From the NCBI RefSeq assembly GCF_000010125.1, contig NC_007350.1, forward strand, positions 124,001 through 188,000: a DNA stretch of 64,000 bases, given 5' to 3'. This DNA is from Staphylococcus saprophyticus subsp. saprophyticus ATCC 15305 = NCTC 7292. GTDB taxonomy: Bacteria > Bacillota > Bacilli > Staphylococcales > Staphylococcaceae. Under the pieces are notes generated by a model that searched no databases, was not told the DNA's origin, and saw only the letters and a list, made by a program, of their open reading frames with translations. This document shows positions 1 to 8,620 of this stretch, in pieces (position 1 is the first letter of the stretch; every line of letters begins with the position of its first letter). The translations under genes and the position numbers were made by a program.

Positions 1-1493
1 TCGTTTACAAATGATCTAGAAATTTTAGAAATGTTTAATGTCGCATTATTATTTAAATGCGTTGGTCCATGATGGACTGCTACTATATTTTCTGAATTTA
101 GATTATCCGAATTATCAATGTCTGTAGTTTGATTGATAGCAGGACTTTTACCAATGTTTTCAATCACATTATCTTCTATATTTGTTACTGAAGTTACACT
201 ATCATTATCTTGTGTCGCTACAGTATCCTCCTCATCATCTTGTGTTTCAACATCGGTATTATATTCACCTTTCGTTTCATCTGTATCATCATGTTCATCA
301 CTGTTATTAGATTGTTGTGCATTATCAGTATCATTTTGTCCGTCCGGGTGGGTTTGGTCAAAAGTTTCATCAATTTCATTTAATTCAAATGTAGATGTTG
401 TTCCTGATAACTCGAATGACACCATTAACATGGGTTTACCAGTAGGGCTGTCTTCTGATGATACAAATGTAATGCCCTCGGGAGAGATATCTTTATTTTC
501 TTCATCGTATAAGTATTGTGTGAATTGAGGTGTAGTTGGGTTTGTAATGTTATAAATCATCACACCGCCTACGCGTTCTAAGCCAACAAAGGCGTACGTT
601 TGATTGCCGATGGTTCCAACTTCGATGGATTCAACCTCAGGACCTTTGTCATCACTTCTTCCGTCTACTTCTATATCATTAAAGTCTTCGTAATTAGCAT
701 TAAAGCGCCCTGGTAAAATATCTTTTATGCGTTGTTCGATGTCGCTACCGTTATCGTAAACCATAGATAAATCAGAGCCTTTTAATATAGAAAATGAGCG
801 ACCGCTAAACGATACGAGTGCATTATATTTTCCATTTTTATCTCTAAATTTATGAGAAGTTGTCACTTTTAATCTACCTAATTGATCATCATCAAATAAT
901 CCATTGGCTACAAGTTTATCTAGTTCTGCTTGTGTATAGCCTTCATAGTATTTAGCATCTAGTTTGATATCGTCTTTAATATCTTTGACACGGACTTCTT
1001 CACTATAGCCATCATAGTCTTGTGCATCACCTTCATTAGCAATTAATAAGTATGTTTCGCCATTATATTCATATGCGGTAATACCATCTGGTTGTAACAT
1101 GCCGAGCACAGGGACAGGGCGTAATGCTTTTTTACCATCTTTGTCTGAAGGGTCCATAGCATTTTCTGGTAAAGAATGATCTTTATAAGGCAAACCTTGT
1201 ACTTTTACGAATTCACCTTTTTCAATATCTAGTTTCGCTATAGCACTAGATTCTTGAATTGTGACATAAGCGTATTTCCCATGTTCATCAGGAACGATGT
1301 ACTCAGGTTCTAAATTTAGGTAAGCTGTTGATTTATCAGGACCTAATTCGCGAATAGAGTCGTTCATATGTGCCTGTGTGAGGGGAACGGTGTTTACATT
1401 TGTTTGATTTAATTTAGATGGTGAACCGGACGTATCAATAATTGACACAGAACCTTCTGGATTCTTTTTGTTTAAATGTGAGAATAAAAAGAA
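1..1493 (-). pseudogene. Choice-of-anchor I family surface protein, 5'-truncated (3' end outside window)
   Basis: One open minus-strand frame runs from a TGA at 1494-1496 to the left edge without a plausible start. The first in-frame ATG is at 1367, well inside the conserved region. The peptide begins NPEGSVSIIDTSG and continues with NLEPEYIVPDE, LQPDGITAYEYNGETYLLIANEGD and FVGLERVGGVMIYNITNP, the beta-propeller-like signature of choice-of-anchor I (alkaline-phosphatase-like) extracellular proteins. The part near the window edge is rich in D, E, N, S and T and resembles a wall-spanning stalk. No signal peptide is present, because the sequence upstream of 1490 turns into AT-rich noncoding DNA. 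I infer that a deletion removed the first exported part of the protein. Family call is good; the exact function is unknown. Confidence 0.75.
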
Positions 1494-1624
1494 TCATTAG
1501 AATTAAAATTTAATTAATTACCGAGTGATGAAAAAATAGATACTACATTCTACTTTTAATATTGTATAATATGAAATATATTAATATTTATATAATTAAA
1601 ATCGAAAGAGGAGCACTGTATTTT

Positions 1625-2572
1625 ATGATTAGAATTTTAATTCCATGTTTTAATGAGGCATCAGTGCTAGAACAAACATATGCCAAATTAACTGAAATTA
1701 TGCAACGAGATAGTATCAGCAACAATTATAAATATGAATTGCTTTTTATAGATGATGGAAGTAAGGATCGCACACTAGCCATTATTAAAGCATTAGCACA
1801 GCGAGATCATGCGGTAAAGTTCATATCATTTTCAAGAAATTTCGGAAAAGAATCTGCAATGTATGCTGGATTATGTGCGAGTACTGAAGCGGAAGCATTA
1901 GTTATATTAGATGGTGACTTGCAGCACCCGCCAACCCTTATTCCACAGATGATTGCTCATTATAGAGATGGTGAAGACCAGGTTGTGGCAAAAAGAGATA
2001 GAACAGGTGAACACGTCATTCGCAAGACTGTATCTCAATTATATTATGCAGTAATTAATAAAATTGTAGATGTGGATTTAGAAGACGGCGTAGGGGATTT
2101 TAGATTATTGAGCCAACGTGCGATCAGAGAAGTAGTGAACTTAGGAGAATACAATAGATTTTCTAAAGGTTTATTTGCTTGGATTGGATTTGAACCTAAA
2201 GTGATTGAATATGAAAATGTTGTACGTGCCGATGGTGAGTCTAAGTGGACGTTTAGTTCTTTATTGAATTATGGCATAGATGGTCTCATTTCATTTAATA
2301 ATAAACCGTTACGTGCCATTTTATACTTTGGTTTATTTGTGTGCGCGATGAGTTTCCTTTATATATTATTTAATTTTATTTATACAGTCAGTTATGGTGT
2401 TTCGACGCCAGGTTATTTCACAACGATTGTCGCAGTATTATTTTTAGGTGGTGTTCAGTTAACATCATTAGGGGTCATTGGAGAATACATAGGCAGAATT
2501 TATTATGAAGTAAAACAACGACCGCTCTATATCATACGCCAAACCAATTTAAGTGATTGCGAGGTGGACTGA
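1625..2572 (+). CDS. GtrB-like family 2 glycosyltransferase (polyprenyl-phosphate sugar synthase)
   Basis: A 315-residue GT2 enzyme. The start is the ATG at 1625, behind AAAGAGGAG (1606-1613); an ATG 63 bases upstream in frame lacks a ribosome site. The cytoplasmic GT-A domain fills residues 1-225 (ILIPCFNEAS, DDGSKDRT, the metal-binding DGDLQHPP, and the ERDR-like KRDR region). Two C-terminal membrane helices follow (about 235-260 and 270-290), then GEYIGRIYYEVKQRP, which is typical of GtrB/CsbB/Dpm1-like proteins. Such enzymes load a sugar on undecaprenyl phosphate for use outside the membrane. The next gene starts 1 base after its stop and encodes a large membrane protein, the usual partner arrangement. 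TATAAT at 1565-1570 is a possible -10. The sugar and the final acceptor cannot be read from sequence. Confidence 0.88.
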   Translation: MIRILIPCFNEASVLEQTYAKLTEIMQRDSISNNYKYELLFIDDGSKDRTLAIIKALAQRDHAVKFISFSRNFGKESAMYAGLCASTEAEALVILDGDLQHPPTLIPQMIAHYRDGEDQVVAKRDRTGEHVIRKTVSQLYYAVINKIVDVDLEDGVGDFRLLSQRAIREVVNLGEYNRFSKGLFAWIGFEPKVIEYENVVRADGESKWTFSSLLNYGIDGLISFNNKPLRAILYFGLFVCAMSFLYILFNFIYTVSYGVSTPGYFTTIVAVLFLGGVQLTSLGVIGEYIGRIYYEVKQRPLYIIRQTNLSDCEVD

Positions 2573-2573
2573 A

Positions 2574-4076
2574 ATGAGAGCTTTACATATAAATAAAATC
2601 CATCTAATACTTACAGGATTATTTATTTTTTATATACTAATGGCTATTTTTACGCCATTAACCCATGATGACTGGGACTGGTATAGTCAATATGGTATTC
2701 AAATGTTGCAAGAACATTTTGCTAATTTAAACGGCCGTTATCTTGGTAATTTGTTTGAAATTGTAGCAGTTCGATTTGACTGGTTTAGGTGGTTGGCGTA
2801 TGCCGTATTTAGCATGTTGATCATATGGGTCATCAGTCAATTTGTTAAACATAAACAGACTTCTATCATTTGTTTAGCGGCATTTATTTTAATGGTGACA
2901 ATGCCAAATGAAATCTATAAACAAACGTATGGCTGGTTTGCAGGATTTTATAATTATGTACCAGCAACGCTGTGTGTATTATTTATTCTATGGTTTATTG
3001 TAACGGTACTATTTTACCGGAACAGTCATAAACCAAGTACGAATATCATTTTTTATTGCGTGTGTTTTGGTGGTCAATTTTTCATTGAAAATGCAACATT
3101 ATTTAATACATTAATCATAGCAATCGCACTTGTATTACATATATATTTCTATAAAAAAGCGTATCCTAAATTTGTTGTAGGATGGTTCATTTCTGCTTTA
3201 GGGACAATCATTATGTTTTTGAATCCGAACTATCGCAAAATATTTTTTGAAGGTAGCGATTATCAACAGGTCTCTAGTGATACGGGTATCGTTGATAAAG
3301 TTTATAAAACGGTAACAACCATATTGCCGGATTGGATTTTCTTTAATCAAATTGTGATTATTACGATAATCGTTGGTATCTTACTTGTTATGTTGTATAA
3401 AACACGACAAATGACGAAAACATATACAAGTAGATATTGGTTCATCGTATGTGGCTTAACGCTATTACCGATATATTATTTTTTTATTTTTAAACAATTT
3501 GAATTACAACATTTTCACATGATTACACTTACTAATATTTTAAATACTATGGTATGTTTTATCTTTTTGTGTGCATTGATCTTGGCTATCCATACGGTCA
3601 TATCTCAAAAGGAAGTTCGATATACGCTTTACTTATTAATCGCGTCAATCATACTTGTGTGTGGTCCTTTAATCATCGTATCACCCATAGGTCCACGTAA
3701 TTTTTACACAGTATATGCAATTTATGTTGTCATATTATTAATTTTACTTGCGCAACTGGAAGTGTTTAACAGGAAATCAGAAAAGTGGATTACTGGATTA
3801 GCTATCTTTTGTGCAGTGATGTATTTAGGGGTATTCTACAATATTCACGCTGCAAATGAAGCAAGAATTAGTCAGCTAAAAGAAGCCGTTCACGCAGATT
3901 CTAAGCAAAGAATTTATAGTATGGAAAAATTACCTTTTGAACATTATTTACATCACGCCACACCAACAAGTGCTAAGTATCAAACGTTATTTAATGAATA
4001 TGAAGGCTTACCAAAAGATACGAAAGTGAAGTATGTGCCCTATGGCAGTATTAGTAACCAAAAACAATCAAAATAA
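2574..4076 (+). CDS. DUF6056-type polytopic membrane protein, probable GT-C glycosyltransferase
   Basis: A 500-residue protein with about ten to twelve membrane helices. The ATG at 2574 follows GAGGTGG (2561-2567) and lies just after the stop of the GtrB-like gene, so the two are translationally linked. The first extracellular loop carries THDDWDWYSQYG, an acidic motif like the catalytic loop-1 aspartates of GT-C glycosyltransferases, followed by LNGRYLGNLFEI. This family (DUF6056) commonly accompanies GtrB-like enzymes. By analogy with GtrC, I infer that it transfers the flipped lipid-linked sugar onto an envelope acceptor. The soluble tail after residue 440 lies outside the last helix. The acceptor is unknown; wall teichoic acid, lipoteichoic acid and surface protein are all possible. 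Confidence 0.75.
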   Translation: MRALHINKIHLILTGLFIFYILMAIFTPLTHDDWDWYSQYGIQMLQEHFANLNGRYLGNLFEIVAVRFDWFRWLAYAVFSMLIIWVISQFVKHKQTSIICLAAFILMVTMPNEIYKQTYGWFAGFYNYVPATLCVLFILWFIVTVLFYRNSHKPSTNIIFYCVCFGGQFFIENATLFNTLIIAIALVLHIYFYKKAYPKFVVGWFISALGTIIMFLNPNYRKIFFEGSDYQQVSSDTGIVDKVYKTVTTILPDWIFFNQIVIITIIVGILLVMLYKTRQMTKTYTSRYWFIVCGLTLLPIYYFFIFKQFELQHFHMITLTNILNTMVCFIFLCALILAIHTVISQKEVRYTLYLLIASIILVCGPLIIVSPIGPRNFYTVYAIYVVILLILLAQLEVFNRKSEKWITGLAIFCAVMYLGVFYNIHAANEARISQLKEAVHADSKQRIYSMEKLPFEHYLHHATPTSAKYQTLFNEYEGLPKDTKVKYVPYGSISNQKQSK

Positions 4077-4403
4077 TATTGTTTTTAAGTACAACAAACA
4101 AAAGAAAAATCTTTTATCCGATTTTTCTGAAAATAAGTTTGCAATACGTCGCCAAAGATGGTTAATTAAAGGTATACTTGAAATAAGAGGCATGTAGCAG
4201 TAGTACTTGGGATTTATGTGGTTTAACTGAGCAACAAGTGCATGTAGCAGTAGTGTTGACACAATCGCATTTGGACGTGTTACTTCAAATTTGGGGCTAA
4301 TCATCTACGTTTTAGATGATTAGATAGAGAGACAGTTATTTATGTATTGGACAATGGATTTGTTATGATTTGATTGTAGAAATTATAAAAAGAAGGTATT
4401 TAT
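4077..4403. other. Intergenic region with a short direct repeat
   Basis: I found no convincing gene in these 327 bases. The 14-mer CATGTAGCAGTAGT occurs twice, at 4191-4204 and 4241-4254, exactly 50 bases apart. Read in one frame both copies encode HVAVVL, but stop codons close every frame quickly. The region separates the GtrB/DUF6056 pair from the gtfAB operon and has no clear terminator. Confidence 0.5.
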
Positions 4404-4592
4404 ATGAGTGAAAAAGAAATTGAAGATCATGAACTTGAGCAATTGAATAAAGAAATTGAAGCGGAATTAAACGCATATGACGCTGATAAAGAATTCCAAA
4501 AAGAAAAGAAACAATTTTTAACGCTTACATTTATTTGTAAATTGATTATTGTGTTGTTAATGCTAATGGGGTTAGTGAAGTTATTTATATAG
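4404..4592 (+). CDS. Small membrane protein at the head of the gtfAB operon
   Basis: A 62-residue protein: a highly charged, helix-forming N-terminal part (residues 1-37, rich in E and K) followed by a single membrane helix (about 42-60) ending at the C terminus. The ATG has AGAAGG at 4391-4396. It ends 33 bases before gtfA, so the three genes look like one transcript. An amphipathic helix followed by one membrane span resembles SecE-like accessory Sec subunits such as Asp4 of streptococci, but I see no specific sequence match. It could equally be an unrelated membrane anchor. I do not assign a function. Confidence 0.7.
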   Translation: MSEKEIEDHELEQLNKEIEAELNAYDADKEFQKEKKQFLTLTFICKLIIVLLMLMGLVKLFI

Positions 4593-4625
4593 AGTCATAG
4601 ACAAATGCATATAGAGGTGAAATAG

Positions 4626-6131
4626 GTGACAATCTATAATATTAATTTTGGGATTGGCTGGGCGAGTAGTGGTGTGGAATATGCACAACGTTATAGAGCG
4701 CAGTTATTGAGAAAATGTAATGAAACGATAAAATTTGTGTTTTTAGATTTTATTAAGAATGAAAACATTCAAACATTGACTGAAAATATAGGATTTAAAA
4801 ATGAGGAAATCATCTGGCTGTATCAGTATTTTACAGATATTAAAATAGCACCTACAAGTGTGACTGTAGATGAAATTATCAAACCATTGTATTCAGAAAT
4901 CACTAAAGTTGAAAATCAAGGTAAAACTCGAAAAATCCATTTTAATCACAATAGTAATTATTTAGTATGTTATTTAAAAAATGAAGATAGTGATGTTGTA
5001 GATAGAGTGGAATACATTTCTAGAGGCAAGTTGCTTAGGAGAGACTATTACTCTTATGTACGCGTTTTGTCTGAGTACTTTGCACCTGAGGATAATTCGG
5101 CCAAATTATATATGAGGTCCTTTTATAATGAGGATGGATCCATTGCATATAACGAATATGTTAATGATGAGGAAAGTATGTTTGTTTTTGAGGATAATAT
5201 TCTGTACGGTAAGCAAGCATTAATAGCTTGTTTTTTAGAAAAATTGCATTTAACAGATAAAGATATGTTGATTGTAGATCGCTCAAAAGATATTGGACAA
5301 ACGGTGTTGCAAAATAAAGGACCAGCACGCTTAGGAGTTGTGATTCATGCTGAACATTATAATGAATCGACAACAAATGATACATACATATTATGGAATA
5401 ATCATTACGAATATGTGTTTATGAATGCACATGAGATTGATTTCTTTATTACAGCAACGGATATTCAAAATCAGTTGTTAGCACAACAATTTGAAAAAAA
5501 TTATCATAGGAAGCCTAAAATTTATACAATTCCTGTAGGTAGTTTAAGTACGTTAGTGAAGCCAAATCGTAGAAAACCTTACTCAATCATTACAGCCTCA
5601 AGGCTAGCGACTGAAAAACATGTCGACTGGTTAGTAAAAGCCGTATTGAAAGCGAAAGCATCTGTTCCTGAAATAACATTTGATATCTATGGCGAAGGTG
5701 GCCAAAGACAATTATTAAGTAAACTAATTCAAGAAAATCATGCTGAAGATTATATCACATTAAAAGGACATGTTAATTTAAATCAAGTTTATCAAGATTA
5801 TGAACTTTTCTTATCGGGTTCAACTAGCGAAGGTTTCGGTCTTACATTAATGGAAGCTATCGGTTCAGGTTTAGGTATGATTGGTTTTGATGTGAACTAT
5901 GGTAACCCAACGTTTATTAAGCATCAAAAAAATGGTTATTTAATACCGATTGATTTAAATGAGGATAAAGAATCTGAAATTATAGATCACCTTGCTGAAG
6001 GTATTGTTAATTATTTCGATAATGACACAAGCCGATTTAATCAAGCTTCATATGAAATCGCTGAAAACTTTACCCAACCGGTTGTCGTACAAAAATGGAA
6101 CAATTTGATTAGTGAGGTGCTATATGATTAA
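4626..6131 (+). CDS. gtfA: Serine-rich repeat protein O-glycosyltransferase GtfA
   Basis: A 501-residue GT-B glycosyltransferase starting at a GTG (4626) with AGAGGTG 7-8 bases upstream. The N terminus YNINFGIGWASSGVEYAQ is the hallmark of GtfA of accessory Sec loci, which adds the first N-acetylglucosamine to serines and threonines of serine-rich repeat adhesins in the cytoplasm. A beta-rich segment specific to this family (about 80-210) is inserted in the first Rossmann domain. The second Rossmann domain has ITASRLATEKHVDWLV (about 322-337) and the EX7E motif in SEGFGLTLMEAIGSG (about 400-414). It overlaps gtfB by 8 bases. SdgA/SdgB-like enzymes are relatives, but the paired GtfB favours GtfA. 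No secA2, secY2 or asp1-3 gene is present nearby. Confidence 0.9.
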   Translation: MTIYNINFGIGWASSGVEYAQRYRAQLLRKCNETIKFVFLDFIKNENIQTLTENIGFKNEEIIWLYQYFTDIKIAPTSVTVDEIIKPLYSEITKVENQGKTRKIHFNHNSNYLVCYLKNEDSDVVDRVEYISRGKLLRRDYYSYVRVLSEYFAPEDNSAKLYMRSFYNEDGSIAYNEYVNDEESMFVFEDNILYGKQALIACFLEKLHLTDKDMLIVDRSKDIGQTVLQNKGPARLGVVIHAEHYNESTTNDTYILWNNHYEYVFMNAHEIDFFITATDIQNQLLAQQFEKNYHRKPKIYTIPVGSLSTLVKPNRRKPYSIITASRLATEKHVDWLVKAVLKAKASVPEITFDIYGEGGQRQLLSKLIQENHAEDYITLKGHVNLNQVYQDYELFLSGSTSEGFGLTLMEAIGSGLGMIGFDVNYGNPTFIKHQKNGYLIPIDLNEDKESEIIDHLAEGIVNYFDNDTSRFNQASYEIAENFTQPVVVQKWNNLISEVLYD

Positions 6132-7449
6132 TTTATTCGATGTTTTTGATAAAAAAGCCATTATCTTATATAAATCTTTTAAACATGCTGGTAAGCAACG
6201 CAAAACAATCGTTATTGAAGAAAATGGATTTTTACCAGATGATATATTAACACCTTACGCTTTTTTCGCGAATAATCCTGAAACAACTTCACAACCTTTA
6301 TTTTTTAATGAAGTACCGATTCCAAGATTTTGGACGATAGAAGGTAATAATAATACTGCCTTTATCAAAAATTTAGATGAGGTGAAAGCGAGAATTATTT
6401 ATAAAGCAAATTATAAACATAGAATTGTTGAACGTGTAGAATGGTTAAATAAACGCGGGCATACGCAATACATAGATTATTACAATAAAGTAGGTAAGCG
6501 ATACGCACAAGTGGTATTGGACGCAAACTCACAAAAAAGCATTTTGAAAAGGTATTTTAACTATAATAATGAAGTAATGATGGTAGAAAATTTTGTGACT
6601 AATGACATCATGTTAACTTGGAAAAACAAAGCCTATTTCTTCCATTCAAAGATACAGTTTGTCAATTTTTACTTAGAAGTTGCGCAGCTTGAGTCTGAAA
6701 ACTTTATGATTAATTCACTATCGATTTCTTCTGCCGTATTAAATGGTTTGTCTGAATATGGAAACGACTCTATTTTTTGGCAGGGAGATATTACGCCTGA
6801 AATTATGAAACATATGGAAAATGCACTGGCAAAAGAAAAACGAAATTTTAAAATTATTTTGCCTAGTCCTTCAGCGTATGAAAAAGTAATAGAGCTCATC
6901 GATGAACAATATAAAAATCGTATCTTCCAATCAGGATATGTTTATAGATTTGTGAAAGAGAATCGTCATTCTAATCAGGTATTAACTTTGACAAATTCAG
7001 ACCAAATCCCGCATTTAGAAGAAATCGTACAAGCCCATCCAAATCTAGAGTTTCATGTTGCAGCTTTAACAGAAATGTCTATGAAGTTATTAAGCCTCAA
7101 TAAATATGACAATGTAAATTTATATCCAAATGCCAAAAGGCAAAAATTTATTTCGTTATATAAATCATGTGATATTTATTTAGATATAAATAAAGGTAAT
7201 GAAATATTAGATGCTGTAAGAGCGGCGTTTGATTACAATTTAGTCATCTTAGGATACAACGAGACATCTCACAATAAGGATGTTACGCCAGAGAACAATC
7301 TTTTTGAGGAAGTACAATTTGAGATATTAAGTAGTATATTGAGGGATATTGTTGCTGAACCATCTCATTTAGATCAAAGGTTGAGACAACAATGGCAACA
7401 AGCAAGTTCAATCAGCAAAGCTGAATTTATCCGTTCATTAGCGCAATAA
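6124..7449 (+). CDS. gtfB: Glycosylation co-factor GtfB (GtfA chaperone)
   Basis: A 441-residue partner of GtfA. The start is the ATG at 6124, inside the last codons of gtfA, preceded by GTGAGGTG (6112-6119). The upstream in-frame GTG at 6112 is part of that ribosome site. The N terminus INLFDVFDKKAIILYKSF and the later segment FEVQFEIL are typical of GtfB, a catalytically inactive GT-B homologue that binds the serine-rich acceptor and stimulates GtfA. It lacks the clear EX7E motif seen in GtfA. The gene is followed directly by a strong terminator (7483-7528), which closes the operon. The 8-base overlap suggests coupled translation and a 1:1 complex. Confidence 0.88.
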   Translation: MINLFDVFDKKAIILYKSFKHAGKQRKTIVIEENGFLPDDILTPYAFFANNPETTSQPLFFNEVPIPRFWTIEGNNNTAFIKNLDEVKARIIYKANYKHRIVERVEWLNKRGHTQYIDYYNKVGKRYAQVVLDANSQKSILKRYFNYNNEVMMVENFVTNDIMLTWKNKAYFFHSKIQFVNFYLEVAQLESENFMINSLSISSAVLNGLSEYGNDSIFWQGDITPEIMKHMENALAKEKRNFKIILPSPSAYEKVIELIDEQYKNRIFQSGYVYRFVKENRHSNQVLTLTNSDQIPHLEEIVQAHPNLEFHVAALTEMSMKLLSLNKYDNVNLYPNAKRQKFISLYKSCDIYLDINKGNEILDAVRAAFDYNLVILGYNETSHNKDVTPENNLFEEVQFEILSSILRDIVAEPSHLDQRLRQQWQQASSISKAEFIRSLAQ

Positions 7450-7482
7450 TTCATTTTATTACAGAACATAAAATTTTAAATA

Positions 7483-7528
7483 GGTTACCAATACCAGGAG
7501 ATATAAAGGTATTGGTAACCATTTTTTT
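7483..7528 (+). terminator. Terminator of the gtfAB operon
   Basis: A perfect 13-bp inverted repeat, GGTTACCAATACC (7483-7495) and GGTATTGGTAACC (7508-7520), followed by seven T residues. The converging broken ORF at 7527-7700 ends at its edge, so it probably works in both directions. Confidence 0.9.
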
Positions 7529-7700
7529 ATTTATTTTTCTCTAGTATCACTTGTTTATAATCATTTATATCAATACGTCTCCAAATTTGCTTTTTAATGT
7601 CTTGAATATGTTGCATTTTATTCATATTACTCGCCATGTTTTTAGGTTGATACTATTCCCATTTTTCTAATTGTTTAAATAGTGTGTGTAGAGATCTCAT
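7527..7700 (-). pseudogene. Small ORF under SAM-riboswitch control, interrupted by an amber codon
   Basis: Downstream of the S-box leader a minus-strand ATG (7700) follows AAAGGCGG and opens a 58-codon frame. Codon 16 is TAG (7655-7653), so only MRSLHTLFKQLEKWE would be made. Beyond it the same frame continues uninterrupted for 41 codons (YQPKNMASNMNKMQHIQDIK, then KQIWRRIDINDYKQ) to a TAA at 7527. The composition is coding-like: basic, helical and with two tryptophans. I do not recognise the family. Because it is the first ORF after a SAM-sensing leader, it should have a role in sulfur or methionine metabolism, but that is inference from position only. Confidence 0.55.
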
Positions 7701-7736
7701 AAAAATAACCGCCTTTTAATTTTTATAAATAAAATA

Positions 7737-7888
7737 GCCCTTCTTAGATAAGAAGAGCATCCACACAACTTCCCATCTTTCAACTCAATCGTCATACTGA
7801 GTTGTTGGATTTAGCACATCGCATATGACTGCTGTTGCTGGAGTTTCATAGGGCCAAGTCCCTCCACTCACTCTTAATAAGAGAACTA
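7737..7888 (-). promoter_or_regulatory. SAM-I (S-box) riboswitch with transcription terminator
   Basis: Read on the minus strand, this leader carries the S-box core in order: CTTATTAAGAGTGAGTGGAG, GGACTTGGCCCTATGAAACT, CCAGCAAC, and TGTGCTAAATCCAACA. These correspond to the conserved purine-rich P2 region, the GAUGAAAC-like J3/4 region and the GCUAAAUCC strand. Downstream, GCTCTTCTTATCTAAGAAGGGC (7758-7737) followed by a T-rich run forms the intrinsic terminator. High S-adenosylmethionine is therefore expected to stop transcription before the small ORF at 7700. The aptamer occupies about 7775-7888. Confidence 0.88.
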
Positions 7889-7949
7889 TTTTATTTAAAC
7901 ATCATTATAGCAAATGAATGTAAAATGACAAACAAAGTCATACAATACA

Positions 7950-8417
7950 CTATTTTCTTCGGCGTGCGTATTTATAGTAATTGATGAATATTAATACTAA
8001 ATTGACCATACCAATGATTAAACCAGTTAATAATGAGAAAAATGCAAGAATAACTAGAAACCAGGGTTCTTGTAACACACCATCTTGAGAGACATGTGAA
8101 GGTAAACTTGTGAAAAGCAATGCGGATACTATAGCAATTAAGATAAATATCATACTTAATATACTTAAGCGAATGCGTTTCACAAACTTCGTATCATTAA
8201 CTAATTTATCCTTTACCACAGAATTACCTAAGATTAAATCATCTAGAGATAAATTAAAGGTTTTGGCAATTTCTACTAACATTTCAATATCCGGTAAGTA
8301 ACGATTATTCTCCCATGTAGATACAGTTTGTCGTGAAATATTTAATTGATTGCCAAATTGTTCTTGGGTCAGTTGATTTTCTTTTCGAATCATTTTAATT
8401 TGAGTGCCAAAATTCAT
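7950..8417 (-). CDS. XRE-family regulator with C-terminal DUF3955 membrane module
   Basis: A 155-residue membrane-tethered regulator. Residues 1-62 are a Cro/CI helix-turn-helix (IKMIRKENQLTQEQFGNQLN, ISRQTVSTWENNRYLPDIEM). The C-terminal part has two membrane helices (about 80-103 and 122-147) separated by SLPSHVSQDGVLQEPWFLV, the signature of DUF3955. A divergently oriented small gene at 8621 encodes almost the same membrane module without the DNA-binding domain. The probable job is autoregulation or control of the divergent gene in response to a membrane signal, which is an inference from arrangement. The C terminus ends KYARRRK. Confidence 0.85.
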   Translation of the reverse strand: MNFGTQIKMIRKENQLTQEQFGNQLNISRQTVSTWENNRYLPDIEMLVEIAKTFNLSLDDLILGNSVVKDKLVNDTKFVKRIRLSILSMIFILIAIVSALLFTSLPSHVSQDGVLQEPWFLVILAFFSLLTGLIIGMVNLVLIFINYYKYARRRK

Positions 8418-8620
8418 ATGTTAAATGTGTTCCTTTTAAATCGTATTTTGTTTATAAAAAGTGTGGTTAAGCGAACGCTAGTGATACTTTACATGCTCCG
8501 CAAGTTCACCTAGCGCGCATATTTTAAAATGCTAGCAATGCTTTCTTTTAAATAAAATAAGCTTATTCAATAATAGATGACATCAAGTAAATTTAAAAAT
8601 TTAGGAGGCATAATAAGTTT

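Noticed and set aside
133..528. A plus-strand open frame rich in serine and valine
   Set aside because: It is the complement of the D/N/E/T-rich stalk of the minus-strand choice-of-anchor protein and has no ribosome site.
4068..4304. A minus-strand frame of 78 codons after the DUF6056 gene
   Set aside because: It has no ribosome site and no family features; it spans the short direct repeat.
4404..4592. Small protein as a true Asp4 of an accessory Sec system
   Set aside because: Only the general layout (charged helix plus one membrane span) agrees. No specific motif and no other accessory Sec gene support it.
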